From Daedaleopsis sinensis (taxonomy: Eukaryota; Basidiomycota; Agaricomycetes; Polyporales; Polyporaceae): DNA of 64,000 bases. Position 1 is the first letter of the stretch; each line of letters starts with the position of its first letter. The translations under genes were made by a program, and so were the position numbers. Shown here in pieces: positions 35,049-45,945 of the stretch. The stretch lies in NCBI GenBank assembly GCA_033807695.1, contig CM066302.1:1054001-1118000 (forward strand). The letters run 5' to 3'. The notes beneath the pieces are model-generated. The model did no database searches. It saw only the letters and a program-made list of their open reading frames with translations, and had not been told where the DNA came from.

Positions 35049-36372
35049 CTATGCCACCATCTTCTTCAAGCTAGTAAACCCCTTCCAAGCGGCTGCGACT
35101 GTATCATTGATAGCGCGTTCGATGGGTTGCTCTGACCTCGCGCTGAGTCGCCAGCGGTACGTCGCAGGATTCATGTCCGATTTCGATTGCTGCCAGCGCG
35201 CAATAACGTCCTGAACCGATGGTCGCGTACTCGGATCGGCGCGCTTCATCTCCGCGACCAACGAGCCAAGGAACTCCATATCGTGGTATTTCTAGACAAC
35301 GCATTAGCATATCAAGACATTCGCCGACGATCGGACCCGCCTGCTCGAATTCCTTGTCGTAGACATTCCCAAGGGAGAATACGTCGACCTTGTAGGCATC
35401 GTATGGCACGTCGGAGGATAGTTCTGGAACCTCGATGTCCCGCCCGATGTCTCCGACGACGAATGAGGATGATCCCGGAGGAAAGCGTGTAGAGAGTCCG
35501 AAGTCGATGAAAAAGTACCGCACGGGATGCTCTGTGCGTGTAAGGCCAGATATTCTGGTCACGCCATCTGGCGTATAGTTACGTCGAACCGGGTGGTGTC
35601 CGTCCGGATAGAGCGGTCGTGCATCCATCATGATATTTGGACTGGATACGTCGCTGTAGGCGTATGTGAGAAAGGGACTCGTCTCTTTGTGGAGGCGCGT
35701 ACCGATGCGCAACGCGATTTCTATGTAAGAATGAAAGGCCCTGTAACCGCGTCAGTATGAAGACGGTCGTCATGGGATGTGATAGGCACGCACCTCTAGT
35801 GTCTGATCCACGAAATCGACGACTTCACCTGCCATGTAGAAGGGGGGGTCGTTGAAGGGCCGAAGATAAGGCATGACAATGAAAGACCGCTCCGAGTCGA
35901 AAGGATTCGGAAGGACATCGTAAATCGGCACGCAGTGGTTCTGAATGTCGGGCAGTGACGTAAGGAATTGAGAGATTTGTATCTCTTCTTTGTTTTTCTC
36001 AATAATTTTAATGGCCACCAGGGCGTTGTCTCTGCAACGCCTTGCGTCCAAAACTATATCCTCCTATGAAGGGGTTAAAAAGAATGGCATGAGTTCTTGG
36101 GTGTGTCGGTCGGATGCAACGCCTACAATAGATGTGATCGAATCCTCGCAGAAGGCCGGACGTAAGTTCGTCCCTAGCCAGGAGGGCTTCCAGCCGGGTG
36201 AGTATCGAGGTCTTAAGAGGTAACCATGTTGTTGAAGGTGTGGTTGACATTCCCGCCAGAAGCGTTCTGAGGTGATTAGGTCGTAGACACCCATCTGGGT
36301 AGACTGAGCATAACGTTCGACTTCATCGTCGTTCAATCGGGGCAAACGCTTCTGGTTGACTGGGGGAAACAT
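35049..36372 (-). CDS. Kinase C of the divergent pair
   Basis: Exons (transcription order): 36372-36127, 36063-35794, 35740-35703, 35653-35341 and 35291-35049, 369 residues. Motifs: LRPRYSPGWKPSW, VAIKII, HRDVSSPN across an intron, FIDFGLS, and YKVDVFSLGN. Like kinase B it has CAG|GCGGGT at the fourth donor, so either a GC-AG intron is spliced here or the last exon is lost. It is divergent from P3, 563 bp apart. Confidence 0.75.
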
Positions 36373-36935
36373 CGCCTGAACGCAGAAGAGAGAGCGGAGA
36401 ACAGAGCTGAACACGCGCCCACCGTGATGCGGATAGGCCAACACCTTGAACGTGGGCGAAACGTGTGCTTGGGCGCTCCTCCATATATGGTAAGTACGTT
36501 CGAGCGGAGCGGGACGCTCATGCGATGGATGCACGAAAGCCAAGTCTCCCAGCTAGCATACGTACACCATCCGGCCAGAAACTGAACCACATACCCAGAG
36601 CCAGGCCTCAAGATGCCTCAAGGCCTCATATATAGGGTGCTGCCTTCGAATCGACTCCGGTCGCGTATCAAAATGAGGGCGTCGTTCAAGGCTACCACGT
36701 AGATATCGATGATTATCTGGACGGCTTCTAGTACGTAATACTGGACTTACCCTCCTCCACTGCACGATGCAGTCAGCGGTCCTCATGGCTCTTCTCACTA
36801 GTCCTTATAATGTCGAGCCCCGCAAGAGGACGTTCCACGCAGATTCCCCTCCCACTTTCCACTGACCGTGTCAGTCATACCCCCATCCCATCCTACTGCT
36901 GATCCTCCCTGGCCGCCCAGCGCTGGCATTCCATC
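36373..36935. promoter_or_regulatory. Bidirectional promoter of kinase C and P3
   Basis: CCATATATGG lies at 36481-36490, running into GGTAAGTACGTTCGAGCGG, 109 bp before the kinase start. A TTATAAT box lies near 36805, about 125 bp before the P3 start. Confidence 0.55.
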
Positions 36936-38141
36936 ATGACAATGTCAGGGTATGAGATGTTCAGCTTTGCGGCGAGCATCGTCAGTGTCGTTCTCCTTGT
37001 CCCAATCTTGCGCAACTGGATCGCTGGCTGCATGCCCTCTTCCAAGATACAAGACCTAGAAACTCTCCTCTCTGAAACAGAAGGCCTCTTACGCTCTGCT
37101 CTAGAGGAGGGTACCATCGACTATGCTTATTACGAGAAGAAGATTCACGAACGCATGTGGCAGTAGGTCATCATCCGCCTCTGCACATAGTACACACTCA
37201 TCAACTGTCATACGTTCTCCAGGGCAAAGCGATGGACGGACAACATCCGCGCATGCGTGTACAACATCAGGGGCTATCAGCAAGAGCTCGCAGCCTGGTA
37301 CTCCGGCCTCTCAGGTGAGATCGCTACCACCATCGATGAATTGCATTATATACGTGGAGTCATCGCTGTACGTTCGTCCGCACGGCATTCCTATCCTCCA
37401 AACGAGATGATGACCTGGTGGCGATCCAGAGAAGCAGTTCTGGAGGCAGGGACATGCTTGCGAAGATAGGTTGCACCACCAACCCGACCTTGGTGGTATA
37501 CTCGAGAGGTTCGCCTTCCGTCAGAAGTCTACATGTGACGCTGAGTATGCTCACCATCGGTTCAATCAGGGCATATACCGCACCGCGATCTGCCGATTCC
37601 TCCCCCGGGCAGTGTCGCGGCGGCAACGTATCCCGAGGTCCCCCATGCCCTCACGCCACCTCCCGCGCATGCTCAGTCCGCTGCTCCCTCTCAGTATCCA
37701 GTCGCGACTGATGAGACCAGCAAGACTGAGCACGCGGAGAGAGAGACGGCGTCGACGACACCTCCCAAGAGTGCGACCGTGCCTATCATTGGTATAGGCA
37801 TGGGACGCGGAGGGTGGTTCTCGGAGAGACGTCAAGCACATCGAAGCGTCCTCTTCGGCATGGGCCAGAAACTCGTCTCTCCTACCGATATCCACCGCAT
37901 CCCCCCAAGCCTGACCGCATCGCCCCTCAATCAGCAGGGCATGGGTACGAGTCGCCTCCGAGCACTCACGGGCTTCTTCCGCGGCCCGGCCATGACGCTC
38001 CCACGTCACTCGAGTGATTTCGCAGCCCAAGGGCTGTCCGCGTCGTCGAAGTCCACTAGCAAGGATGCTAGTCACGGTGGCGACGCAGGCAAGTGGACGG
38101 AGAAGGGACATGTCGTTGTCGAAGTCCGCTTGCCTGCTTGA
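36936..38141 (+). CDS. Partner protein P3 (unknown function)
   Basis: Exons 36936-37162, 37223-37367, 37430-37508 and 37570-38141, 340 residues. The hydrophobic N-terminus is YEMFSFAASIVSVVLLVPIL, then LLSETEGLLRSALEEG. Exon 3 has MGCTTNPTLVVYS except that the Met codon reads ATA (IGCTTNP). Exon 4 has GRGGWFSERR, RLRALTGFFRG and MTLPRHSSDF, and ends EVRLPA. No stop interrupts the model. The gene pairs with kinase C. Confidence 0.75.
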
Positions 38142-38579
38142 TAGGACTTGGCGCGGTTCGGATAGGCGGCCCCGGATACGCACTGGATGGCTGTTATTGT
38201 TCTCAAGTAGAATATGAGGAGCACTCGGCTCCGTGCCTGCCTGCGAGCGGCCCGGGCGGCCGCTTGTCCTCGACGACGCTGAGCCCCTCATCGTTCTCAT
38301 CGCAGCGGCACATAATCGGTAACGCACCTTGGTCATGCGAGCACAGTAGCACACTTGGACGGTAACGAGTGCCACAGCGCAGGCCGTGCAAAACCGCTGT
38401 CCCCCGCACCCCAGGAATCCGAACGCTTCACAACATATATAGTACTATCGACAATCATATCACGAGAGCACGAAGAGGGTCGAAAGCCAGGAGTATAGCT
38501 TTGACGATTCCCAGACATAATGGATGGATGAGGAGACGGCGACTCGGAATCACACCACCTAGATAGAACATCACCGACG
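38142..38579. other. 3' flank of P3 and of kinase D
   Basis: The first 200 bp match the 3' flanks of P1, P2 and P4 and hold the TCCTCGACGACGCTG element. The segment 38380-38500 (core AACATATATAGTA.TATCGACAA) recurs in the same orientation at about 40395-40520, so direct repeats bracket kinase D. No gene seen. Confidence 0.5.
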
Positions 38580-39900
38580 CTATGCGACCATCTTCTTCAA
38601 GTCGTTAAAACCGTGCCAGGCAGCGGCAAGAGCGTCGTTGTAGGCTCTTTCGATTTTCTGTTCGGATTTCGAACTCAGTCGCCATCGGTACGACGAGGGA
38701 GGTATATCTGCTTTGTATTGACGCCACTGTGCAGTAACGTCCTCAACAGAGGGCCGCTGGCTCGGGTCGTGGTGCTTCATTAGCGCGATCAGAGAAGTGA
38801 GAAAGCTCTGGTCATGGTATTTCTGCAATAGATACCCGTGAGCACGAATGGAGACAGACTCGACTGTGGCGTTCACCTGCTCGAACTCCTTGTCATATAA
38901 GTTTCCGAGCGAGAAGATGTCGACCTTGTAGGCATCGTACGAGACGTCCGCAGATAGCTCTGGCACGTCTACGTCTCGCCCGATCTTCCCGACCGCGTAG
39001 GGGAGTGATCCTGGTGCAAACCGCGTCGAGAGGCCAAAGTCGATATAGAAGTATCGTACAGGCTTCTCTGTTCGTGTCAGCGGAGTAACCCTATGCGTGC
39101 CATCGCGGCTGTAGTTGCGTCGAGCTGGATGGTGTCCCTCAGGAAAGAGCGAGTGGGCGTCCATCATGATGTTGGGAGAGGATATGTCACTGATCATTGT
39201 AAGCTCGAGAGTAAGTCAACATGTACGTTCGCTCTTACCGATGTGCGACACCGTGTCTGTGTAGAAATGCGAGGCCCTGTAGAAAATGTGAAAGTTTTCA
39301 ACGAAATGCTTGCGTCAAGCGCACCTCGAGCGTCTGGTCGACAAAGTCGATCATCTCTCCTACTGTGTAAAAGGGAGGATCATTAAATGGTCGAAGGTAA
39401 GGCATGACGAGGAGAGACCAATTGGGATCGAAGGGATCCGAGATGACATCTAATACCGGTGCGCAATGGTTCTGTAAATCGCGCAGAGACGTCAGAAATC
39501 GACCAATGTGAACTTCTTCCGAGTCCTTCTCCACTGATTTGACGGCGACTAGTGCATTATCGTCCTTCTTTATAGCGTCGATCACACCGTCTTTCTATTC
39601 GAATGATGAGTGAGGAGCCGTTCATACTACGACAGGAAGCCTTACGTTCGACATGATTGAGTCCTCACATAACGGTGGCGCAAGGTTCGTGCCTATCCAC
39701 GACGGTCGCCAGTCAGGAGCGTATCGCGGCCTCAAGAGATAGCCATGATGTTCAAGATGAGGTTGTCTCTCTTGCCAAAACAATTCGGAAGGGAGGAGAT
39801 TGTAGGCGCCTAGCTGAGTAGTACGGGCGTAACGTTTGGCGGCCTCGTCGCTCAATATAGCATGTCGAGGTACTCGCTTTCTGTTGACAGAAGGAAACAT
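38580..39900 (-). CDS. Orphan kinase D
   Basis: Same five-exon plan as its relatives but more divergent. Exons (transcription order): 39900-39646, 39594-39325, 39276-39239, 39189-38877 and 38822-38580, 372 residues. It opens MFPSVNRKRVPRH, then GYLLRPRYAPDWRPSW. VAVKSV holds the ATP-binding lysine. FLHRHGVAHRD gives HRDISSPN, and YIDFGLSTRF holds DFG. YKVDIFSLGN is the F-helix. Intron 4 (54 bp) is free of stops and in frame, so retention would only add 18 residues. There is no partner gene upstream. Only degraded sequence carrying the GGTAAGTACATTTGG box follows (near 40026). Confidence 0.8.
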
Positions 39901-40954
39901 CGCCCCGAGTGCAAGAGCTTCTAAGAAGAGAGGGAGGGAGACGAGATGATGGCAGCCGGCGCGCTCGAGACGGTTGGGTGGGAAGAAGACAAACGTTGAC
40001 GCCGCACTGGTGATTGTCTAAGAAAGGTAAGTACATTTGGAAGGATCGGAACGCCCATCTGCTCCTCCATCTCCAGCCATCTCCCCGCTCGAGTCATGCA
40101 GCGCGTATTGCCTCCGCGCCTTAGACTGCCTTAGACGTATCTACGGAAAATTGTGTTTTCGACTGTTTGCACTCCCAGCTGGCACGATGCGTGTTCCGCC
40201 GATATCATGCTCAAAAGTCGGCAATGCGGCGATTGTCGATGCAACATGAAGGTCCTCGCGGAAATTCGACACTGCAAGTATCCAAGATGTAGCTACTACT
40301 AGGCCTAGCGTCGGTGAAGACTGCTCAGGTGATGTGATTCGCCGTCTCCTCATCCATTGCGTCTGACAACATTCCGGGAACCGTCAAAGCTGTTAACGAC
40401 CCCTGTCCACCGCACATCAGGAATCACGCTTCAGAACATATATAGTATCGACAACTCAGCCTCAACCGGGCACCCAGACTCAGGGCATATAAGCACGAAG
40501 AGGTCGAAAGCAGAAAGTCCCTCCAAGTGTGCTACTGTGATCACATGTCCAAGGTGCGTTACCGACTATGCGCCTTGGCCACGATGAGAACGACCGCGGG
40601 CTCGGCGTTGTCGAGTACAAGCAGCCTCCCGGACCGCTCGCAAGCACGCCACGGAGCCGAGTATTATTGCTACTTCTACTTGAGAGTTATAACATCCATC
40701 TGCATATTTTTCCACAGACGTTTGAGCCCTAACATACAAGAACAACGTCGCAATGACACAAGAATGGTGGTATAAGGAGACAGACGGCGCAATGCTTACG
40801 GAGAGGGGCAGGAAAGCATAAGTGCAGCAAAGAGATCAAGTACTCGTTCAAGACACGTACATATGTAAACGTCATGACGCATATGCAACAGATCAGCGGC
40901 GGACGAAATTGTAACAGGATCCGGAGCCGCCTATCCGAACTGCGCCAAGTCCTA
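39901..40954. other. Region between orphan kinase D and P4
   Basis: The part 39901-40290 matches the relics upstream of 19513 and 28268 and contains no partner gene. The part at about 40240-40300 is similar to sequence before the oxidoreductase (44220-44290). The part at about 40395-40520 repeats 38380-38500. The rest (40540-40954) is the 3' flank of P4 in inverted orientation. No coding sequence supported. Confidence 0.45.
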
Positions 40955-42132
40955 TCAAGCAAGCAAGCGGACTTCGACAACGACATGTCCCTTCTCCGTC
41001 CACTTGCCTGCGTCGCCACCGTGACTAGCATCCTTGCTAGTAGACTTCGACGACGCGGACAGCCCTAGGGCTGCGAAATCACTCGAGTGACGTGGGAGCG
41101 TCATGGCCGGGCCACGGAAAAAGCCTGTGAGTGCTCGGAGGCGACTCGTACACATGCCCTGCTGATTGAGGGGCGATGCGGTCAGGCTTGGGGGGATGCG
41201 GTGGATATCGGTAGGAGAGACGAGTTTCTGGCCCATGCCGAAGAGGACGCTTCGATGTGCGTGACGTCTCTCCGAGAACCACCCACCGCGTCTCATGCCT
41301 ACGCGTCCCATGCCTATATCTATGATAGGCATGGTCGCGCATTTCGGGTGTGTCGTCGACGCCGTCTCTCTGTCCGCGTGCTCAGTCTTGCTGGTCTCAT
41401 CAGTCGCGACTGGATACTGAGAGGGAGCAGCGGACTGAGCATGCGCGGGAGGTGGCGTGAGGGGATGGGGGAGCTCGGCCCGGGGATACGTTGCCGCCGC
41501 GACACTGCGGGGAGGAATCGGCAGATCGCGGTGCGGTATGTGCCCTGATTGAACCGATGGTGAGCATCCTCAGAGTCATATGCAGACTTGTGATGGAAGG
41601 CGAACCTCTCGAGTATACCACCAAGGTCGGGTTGGTGGTACAGCCCATCTTCGCAAGCTTGTCCCTGCCTCCAGAACTGCTTTTCTGGATCGCCACCACG
41701 TTATTATCTCGTCTGGAGTATAGAAGTACCACACGAACGTACAGCGATGATTCCACGTACATATTGCAATTCATCTATGGTGGTAGCGATCTGACTTGAG
41801 AGATCGGAGCACCAGGCTGCGAGCTCTTGCACATGGCCCCTGATGTTGTACACACGTGCGCGGATGTTGTCCGTCTGGTGTTTTGCCCTGGAAAACGTTC
41901 AGACGCTGAGCGTGGTTGCATGGTAGAGGCGCATGGTGACTCACTGCCACATGTGTTCGTGAATTTCCTCCTCATAGTAGTAAGCATAGTCGATGGTACC
42001 CTCCTCGAGAGCGGAGCGTAGAAGACCTTCTGTTTCAGAGAGGAGGGACTCTAGGTCTTGTATTCTGGCAGAGGGCAAGCAGCCAGTGACCCAGTTGCGC
42101 AAGGGGGTAGTGAGCGTTGCCAATGCCCTCAT
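40955..42132 (-). pseudogene. Partner P4, 5' end deleted
   Basis: Recognisable exons (transcription order): about 42115-41945, 41887-41743, 41684-41606 and 41544-40955. The blocks LLSETEGLLRSALEEG, MGCTTNPTLVVYS, LRALTGFFRG and MTLPRHSSDF are intact, and the last exon is open to its stop. The codons for the hydrophobic N-terminal helix and the upstream promoter are gone. Sequence that lies beside the kinase start in the B/P2 copy (GGCAACGCTCACTAC) is fused directly to CCCTTGCGCAACTGG within exon 1. An in-frame ATG at 42132 could start a product without the membrane segment, so it might be a shortened functional variant. Confidence 0.7.
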
Positions 42133-42432
42133 TTTGATACGCGACCGGAATCGATTCGAGGGCAGTACCCCATACATGAGGCCTTGAGGCTTCCCGAAGC
42201 CTGGCTCTGGGGTCGACTTTCTGGCCGGATGGTGTACGTATGCCAGCTGGGAGACTGTCCGAGACTCGGCTTTCGTGCGCCCATGATGAGCGTCCCGCTC
42301 CGCTCGAACGTAGTTACCATATATGGAGGAGCACCCAAGAACACGTTTCGCCCACGTTATTGGCTTTCTGCCCAACCGCGTCGTGGGCGCGTGTTCAGCT
42401 CTGTTCTCCGCTCTCTCTTCTGCGCTCAGGCG
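42133..42432. promoter_or_regulatory. Shrunken promoter region of kinase E
   Basis: The kinase-proximal half is kept, with CCATATATGG at 42317-42326, 107 bp before the ATG. The partner-proximal half with its TATA-like box has been deleted, as judged against B/P2. Confidence 0.5.
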
Positions 42433-43761
42433 ATGTTTCTCCCCCTCAACCAGAAACGTTTGCCCCGATTGAACGACGATGAAGTCGAAATCTATGCTCG
42501 GTCTACCCAGATGGGCGCCTACAGCCTAATCACCGCGGAACGCTACTGGCAGGATTGTCAACCACACCTTCAGCAACACGGTTACCTTCTGAGACCTCGA
42601 TACTCACCCGGCTGGGTGCCATCTTGGCTAGGGACGAACTTAGATCCGACTTTCTGCGAGGATTCGATCACGTCCTTGAATGTAGGCGATGCATCTCAAA
42701 ACACCACGTATTCACACTATCAGACTCTTTCTAACCCCTACATAGAAGAGCATAATTATGGATGCAAGGCGTCGCAGAGATAACGCCCTGGTGGCAGTTA
42801 AGATTGTTGAGAAAAACACAGAAGAGGTACAAATCGCTCAATTCCTTACATCACTATCCGACATCCAGAACCACTGTGTACCGATTTACGATGTCCTTCC
42901 GGATCCTTTCAACTCGGGGAGGTCTTTCCTTGTCATGCCTTATCTCCGGTCCTTCAACGACCCCCCCTTCTATATGGCAGGCGAGGTCATCGAATTCGTG
43001 GATCAGACACTAGAGGTGCGTGCCCTGTCGCGATCCATCATAACCGTCTTCATACTGACGCGGTTACAGGGCCTTGCATTCTTACATAGAAATCGTGTTG
43101 CGCATCGGTACGCGCCTCTAGGGGGAGACGAGTCCCTTTCTCACATTTATCTACAGCGACATATCCACTCCGAATATCATGATGGATGCACGACCGCTCT
43201 ATCCAGACGGACACCACCCGGTTCGACGTAACTATACGCCAGATGGCGTGACCAGAATATCTGGCCTTACACGCACAGAGCATCCCGTGCGGTACTTTTT
43301 CATCGACTTCGGACTCTCTACACGCTTTCCTCCGGGATCATCCTCATTCGTCGTCGGAGACATCGGGCGGGACATCGAGGTTCCAGAACTATCCTCCGAC
43401 GTGCCATACGATGCCTACAAGGTCGACGTATTCTCCCTTGGGAATGTCTACGACAAGGAATTCGAGCAGGTGGGTCCGATCGTCGGCGAGTGTCTTGATA
43501 TGCTAATGCGTTGTCTAGAAATACCACGACATGGAGTTCCTTGGCTCGTTGGTTGCGGAGATGAAGCGCGCCGATCCGAGTACGCGACCATCAGTTCAGG
43601 ACGCCATTGCGCGCTGGCAGCAATCGAAATCGGACATGAATCCTGCGACGTACCGCTGGCGACTCAGCGCGAAGTCAGAGCAACCTATCGAACGTGCTAT
43701 CAATGATACAGTCGCAGCCGCTTGGAAGGGGTTTACTAGCTTGAAGAAGATGGTGGGATAG
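42433..43761 (+). CDS. Kinase E (inverted copy)
   Basis: Exons 42433-42681, 42746-43015, 43070-43107, 43157-43469 and 43519-43761, 370 residues. ATP lysine at about 102 (VAVKIV). HRD at 185-187 and Asn192 in HRDISTPN. DFG at 236-238. F-helix DVFSLG at 276-281. The C-lobe has DPSTRPSVQDAIARW. The donor after exon 4 is a normal GT (CAG|GTGGGT), unlike copies B and C. The N-terminal LRPRYSPGWVPSW is as in B, and the flanking sequence shows that E/P4 derives from a B-like module. No lesion in the coding sequence. Confidence 0.82.
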
Positions 43762-44494
43762 CAGCCAGTGGTCGCTTCATAATGTGATGATTAAGTGATA
43801 TTTATGTCGCTGATTCTCTCTTCTTCTTATGCTGACAATACGATAGGAGTTGTAGGAGTTGCTCTCGATATCTGCTCTTCGTGCTCTCGTGCTGTTGGCT
43901 ATTTAAGGCCACTCAGTTGCGCAAACTGAAAGTTATATACTGCTTTAACTCGTTACCGAACCACCATCGTTTTGTCGCGGAACACCCTACACGCCAGTAA
44001 GGTCATAGGCTACATCATGAAGAGAACGTCGAGGAGGTCCCACGCGCTACAAGACGCATGCGCATGAGCCGTGGCAGCCGTCAGGAGACGAGCGCGGGCT
44101 CACCGTACTTGCACTGTGTCGGAAGCCGCTCCAAATTGCCATAGAGTCTGCAGCGACATCGTACTCGAGTACAAGACGTGTGCTCGGGCAAGATGCAGCG
44201 GTGCGGCTTGTAAGTTCGATGCAAGGTAGTCGTGGAAGTTTGACAGTGCAAGTATCCGAGATGTCGCTACTTACTAAGAAGTTGCCAACAGGAACGCCGT
44301 AACTGTGCTGCTTGGAAACCTCCATGAGGTCACCGGGATTGTCAGTAGCATGTCCGAGTCGTCCAATCCCTTCCGCTCACACACCTACTCACCGACAACT
44401 CAGAACTTCCCCGACGCCTCAATTCTAGGCAGGGGGAACGACTTCAACCATCTCCAAGGGTGCGACAACCTCACTGTCTCTGCGAAATCGCAAC
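43762..44494. other. Right end of array 1 and 5' flank of the oxidoreductase
   Basis: The part at about 43780-44090 is the kinase 3'-flank repeat in inverted orientation (TATACTGCTTTAACTCGTT near 43936). The part at about 44220-44410 resembles 19850-20010 and 28605-28765, so a piece of this gene's upstream region was carried into units 1 and 2. No gene seen. Confidence 0.45.
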
Positions 44495-45577
44495 ATGACG
44501 AAGTACGTCGTGACTGGAACAACTGGCGGCCTCAGGTCCGAAGTGTTCAAATATCTCGTCAAGCTTGTGCCAGGTGAGATTTCAGCCCTCTAACAGTTCT
44601 GGATACTGTTTAACATCTTGATTAGTGTCCGACATCATAGTATCTCTCTTCAACCCAGCTGGCGCGTCCGCCGCGATCAAGGAGTCGGGCGTCGAAATCC
44701 GCCGCGGCGACTACGGCGACCCCGCCTCCCTTGACGTCGCCTTCGCGGGCGCCGACAAGCTCCTCATCATCTCCTACCCCTCCATCGCGCACGAGGTGCC
44801 CACCACGCACCACAAGAACGCGATCGACGCTGCGAAGCGCGCCGGCATCAAGCACGTCTACTACACCTCGCTCACGCTCGCCGCCGACAGCGTCGCAGAG
44901 GTCATGCAGGCGCACATCCACACGGAGCGGTATCTGAGGGAGAGCGGGCTCACGTATACCATCCTGCGGGAGGGCATATACAACGAGAGCTTCTCGCTGT
45001 TTCTCGGGTTCTGGACCCCGGCGGAGGAGAGCGACGAGGTGGTCATCCCACACAGTGACGGCGCGATCACGTAGGTGTCCAGGGAGGATCTCGGCGAGGG
45101 CACTGCGCGGGTCATGGTCGAGGTATGTTTCGCACTCGTACTGCAAGACGGGGTCTGACGAGTTCGGCACAGTGTGGATACGAGAACGAGACGCTGCTCC
45201 TCACCGGCTCGCGTGCTATCACGCTCAAGGAGGTCGCAGAGAAGATTGCTGCCCTTTCCGGACGCAACGACACGCTTGTAGTGGGCTCGGAGGACGACTA
45301 TGTCAAGGCGAACGTAGGAAAGCCCGGACCGCGCGGGAACGAGGAGTTGCTGCGACAGTGGGCGACCAATGGCAAGGCGCTCGCGAGGGGCGAGGTGGAG
45401 GTCGTCGATCCACTTCTTCGTACGGTGTTGGGGAGAGAGCTGAAGCCGTTTGAGGATACCCTGAAGGAAACCAACCCTGCGACTCTCGGCCGCGATCAAA
45501 GTTTAGTATGCCAAGTAATTGCGAGTCTGTATCCGTTCAATGAGATTGTTGTGCGTTCAGAGAACGGTTTCAAATAG
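44495..45577 (+). pseudogene. NmrA/quinone oxidoreductase 2-like gene with a nonsense codon
   Basis: Atypical short-chain dehydrogenase (NmrA/QOR2 type) expected to bind NAD(P)H and act on quinones or as a redox sensor. Exons 44495-44573, 44626-45122 and 45173-45577. It begins MTKYVVTGTTGGL, the TGxxGxx(G/L) dinucleotide site. SLFNPAG, VEIRRGDYGD, ADKLLIISYPS, HVYYTSLTLA and YTILREGIYNES follow the family order. At 45072-45074 a TAG interrupts IT*VSREDLGEGTARVM, where relatives have W before VSREDLGE; one G-to-A change explains it. Splicing the stop out would shift the frame. The last codons (45538-45577) are repeated in array 2. It could be recently inactivated or an assembly error. Confidence 0.75.
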
Positions 45578-45945
45578 AAATGGGGCGTACCAACTGTTCC
45601 CGACAATCCTCACTCGAACATTCATTCTCTGGTGCATCAACTCGACGGCATCACGAGCCTGAGGGCGGGCGATATCAGCGACGACCACTCATCCGGGATA
45701 CTTGGAGCCTTGTTCACGAGAGGGGTTTGTCACAAATATATACATCCTCCGATGTGAATTGTACTAATAGCAGCGACAGCGAGTGAGTCATTCCACTCGT
45801 TCAGCCAACAGCACGAAAACACGACATGGTCGACAGCATATATCAGAAGCTCCTGTAATCCCTGTAGTAATAGATTGTCAACATTAGATATATGCGAGAA
45901 ATGAACGAGATGTCACCTCATCCGTAAACTACATATAACAGACCA
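45578..45945. other. 3' flank of kinase F
   Basis: No gene. It is repeated at about 49590-49936 and 53500-53862, with the shared core ATATCAGAAGCTCC.GT. It presumably holds the kinase 3' UTR and polyadenylation signals on the minus strand. Confidence 0.45.

Larger units (their letters stand above)
15640..38350. repeat. Tandem segmental duplication (array 1)
   Basis: Unit 1 (about 15.64-24.39 kb), unit 2 (about 24.39-34.81 kb) and a partial unit 3 (about 34.81-38.35 kb) are direct repeats. Offsets are about 8749-8755 bp across the first half of units 1 and 2, jumping to about 10430-10500 bp after a segment present only in unit 2 (about 29.13-30.91 kb). Kinase B to C is offset by 10431 bp. Long stretches are nearly identical (for example 19460-20340 and 28215-29095), so the duplication is recent. 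An inverted partial unit lies at about 40.5-44 kb. Confidence 0.9.

Noticed and set aside
45070..45172. Splicing out the TAG in the oxidoreductase with a GTAGGT donor
   Set aside because: The resulting join is out of frame with CGYENETLLLTGS and would remove the conserved VSREDLGEGTA motif.
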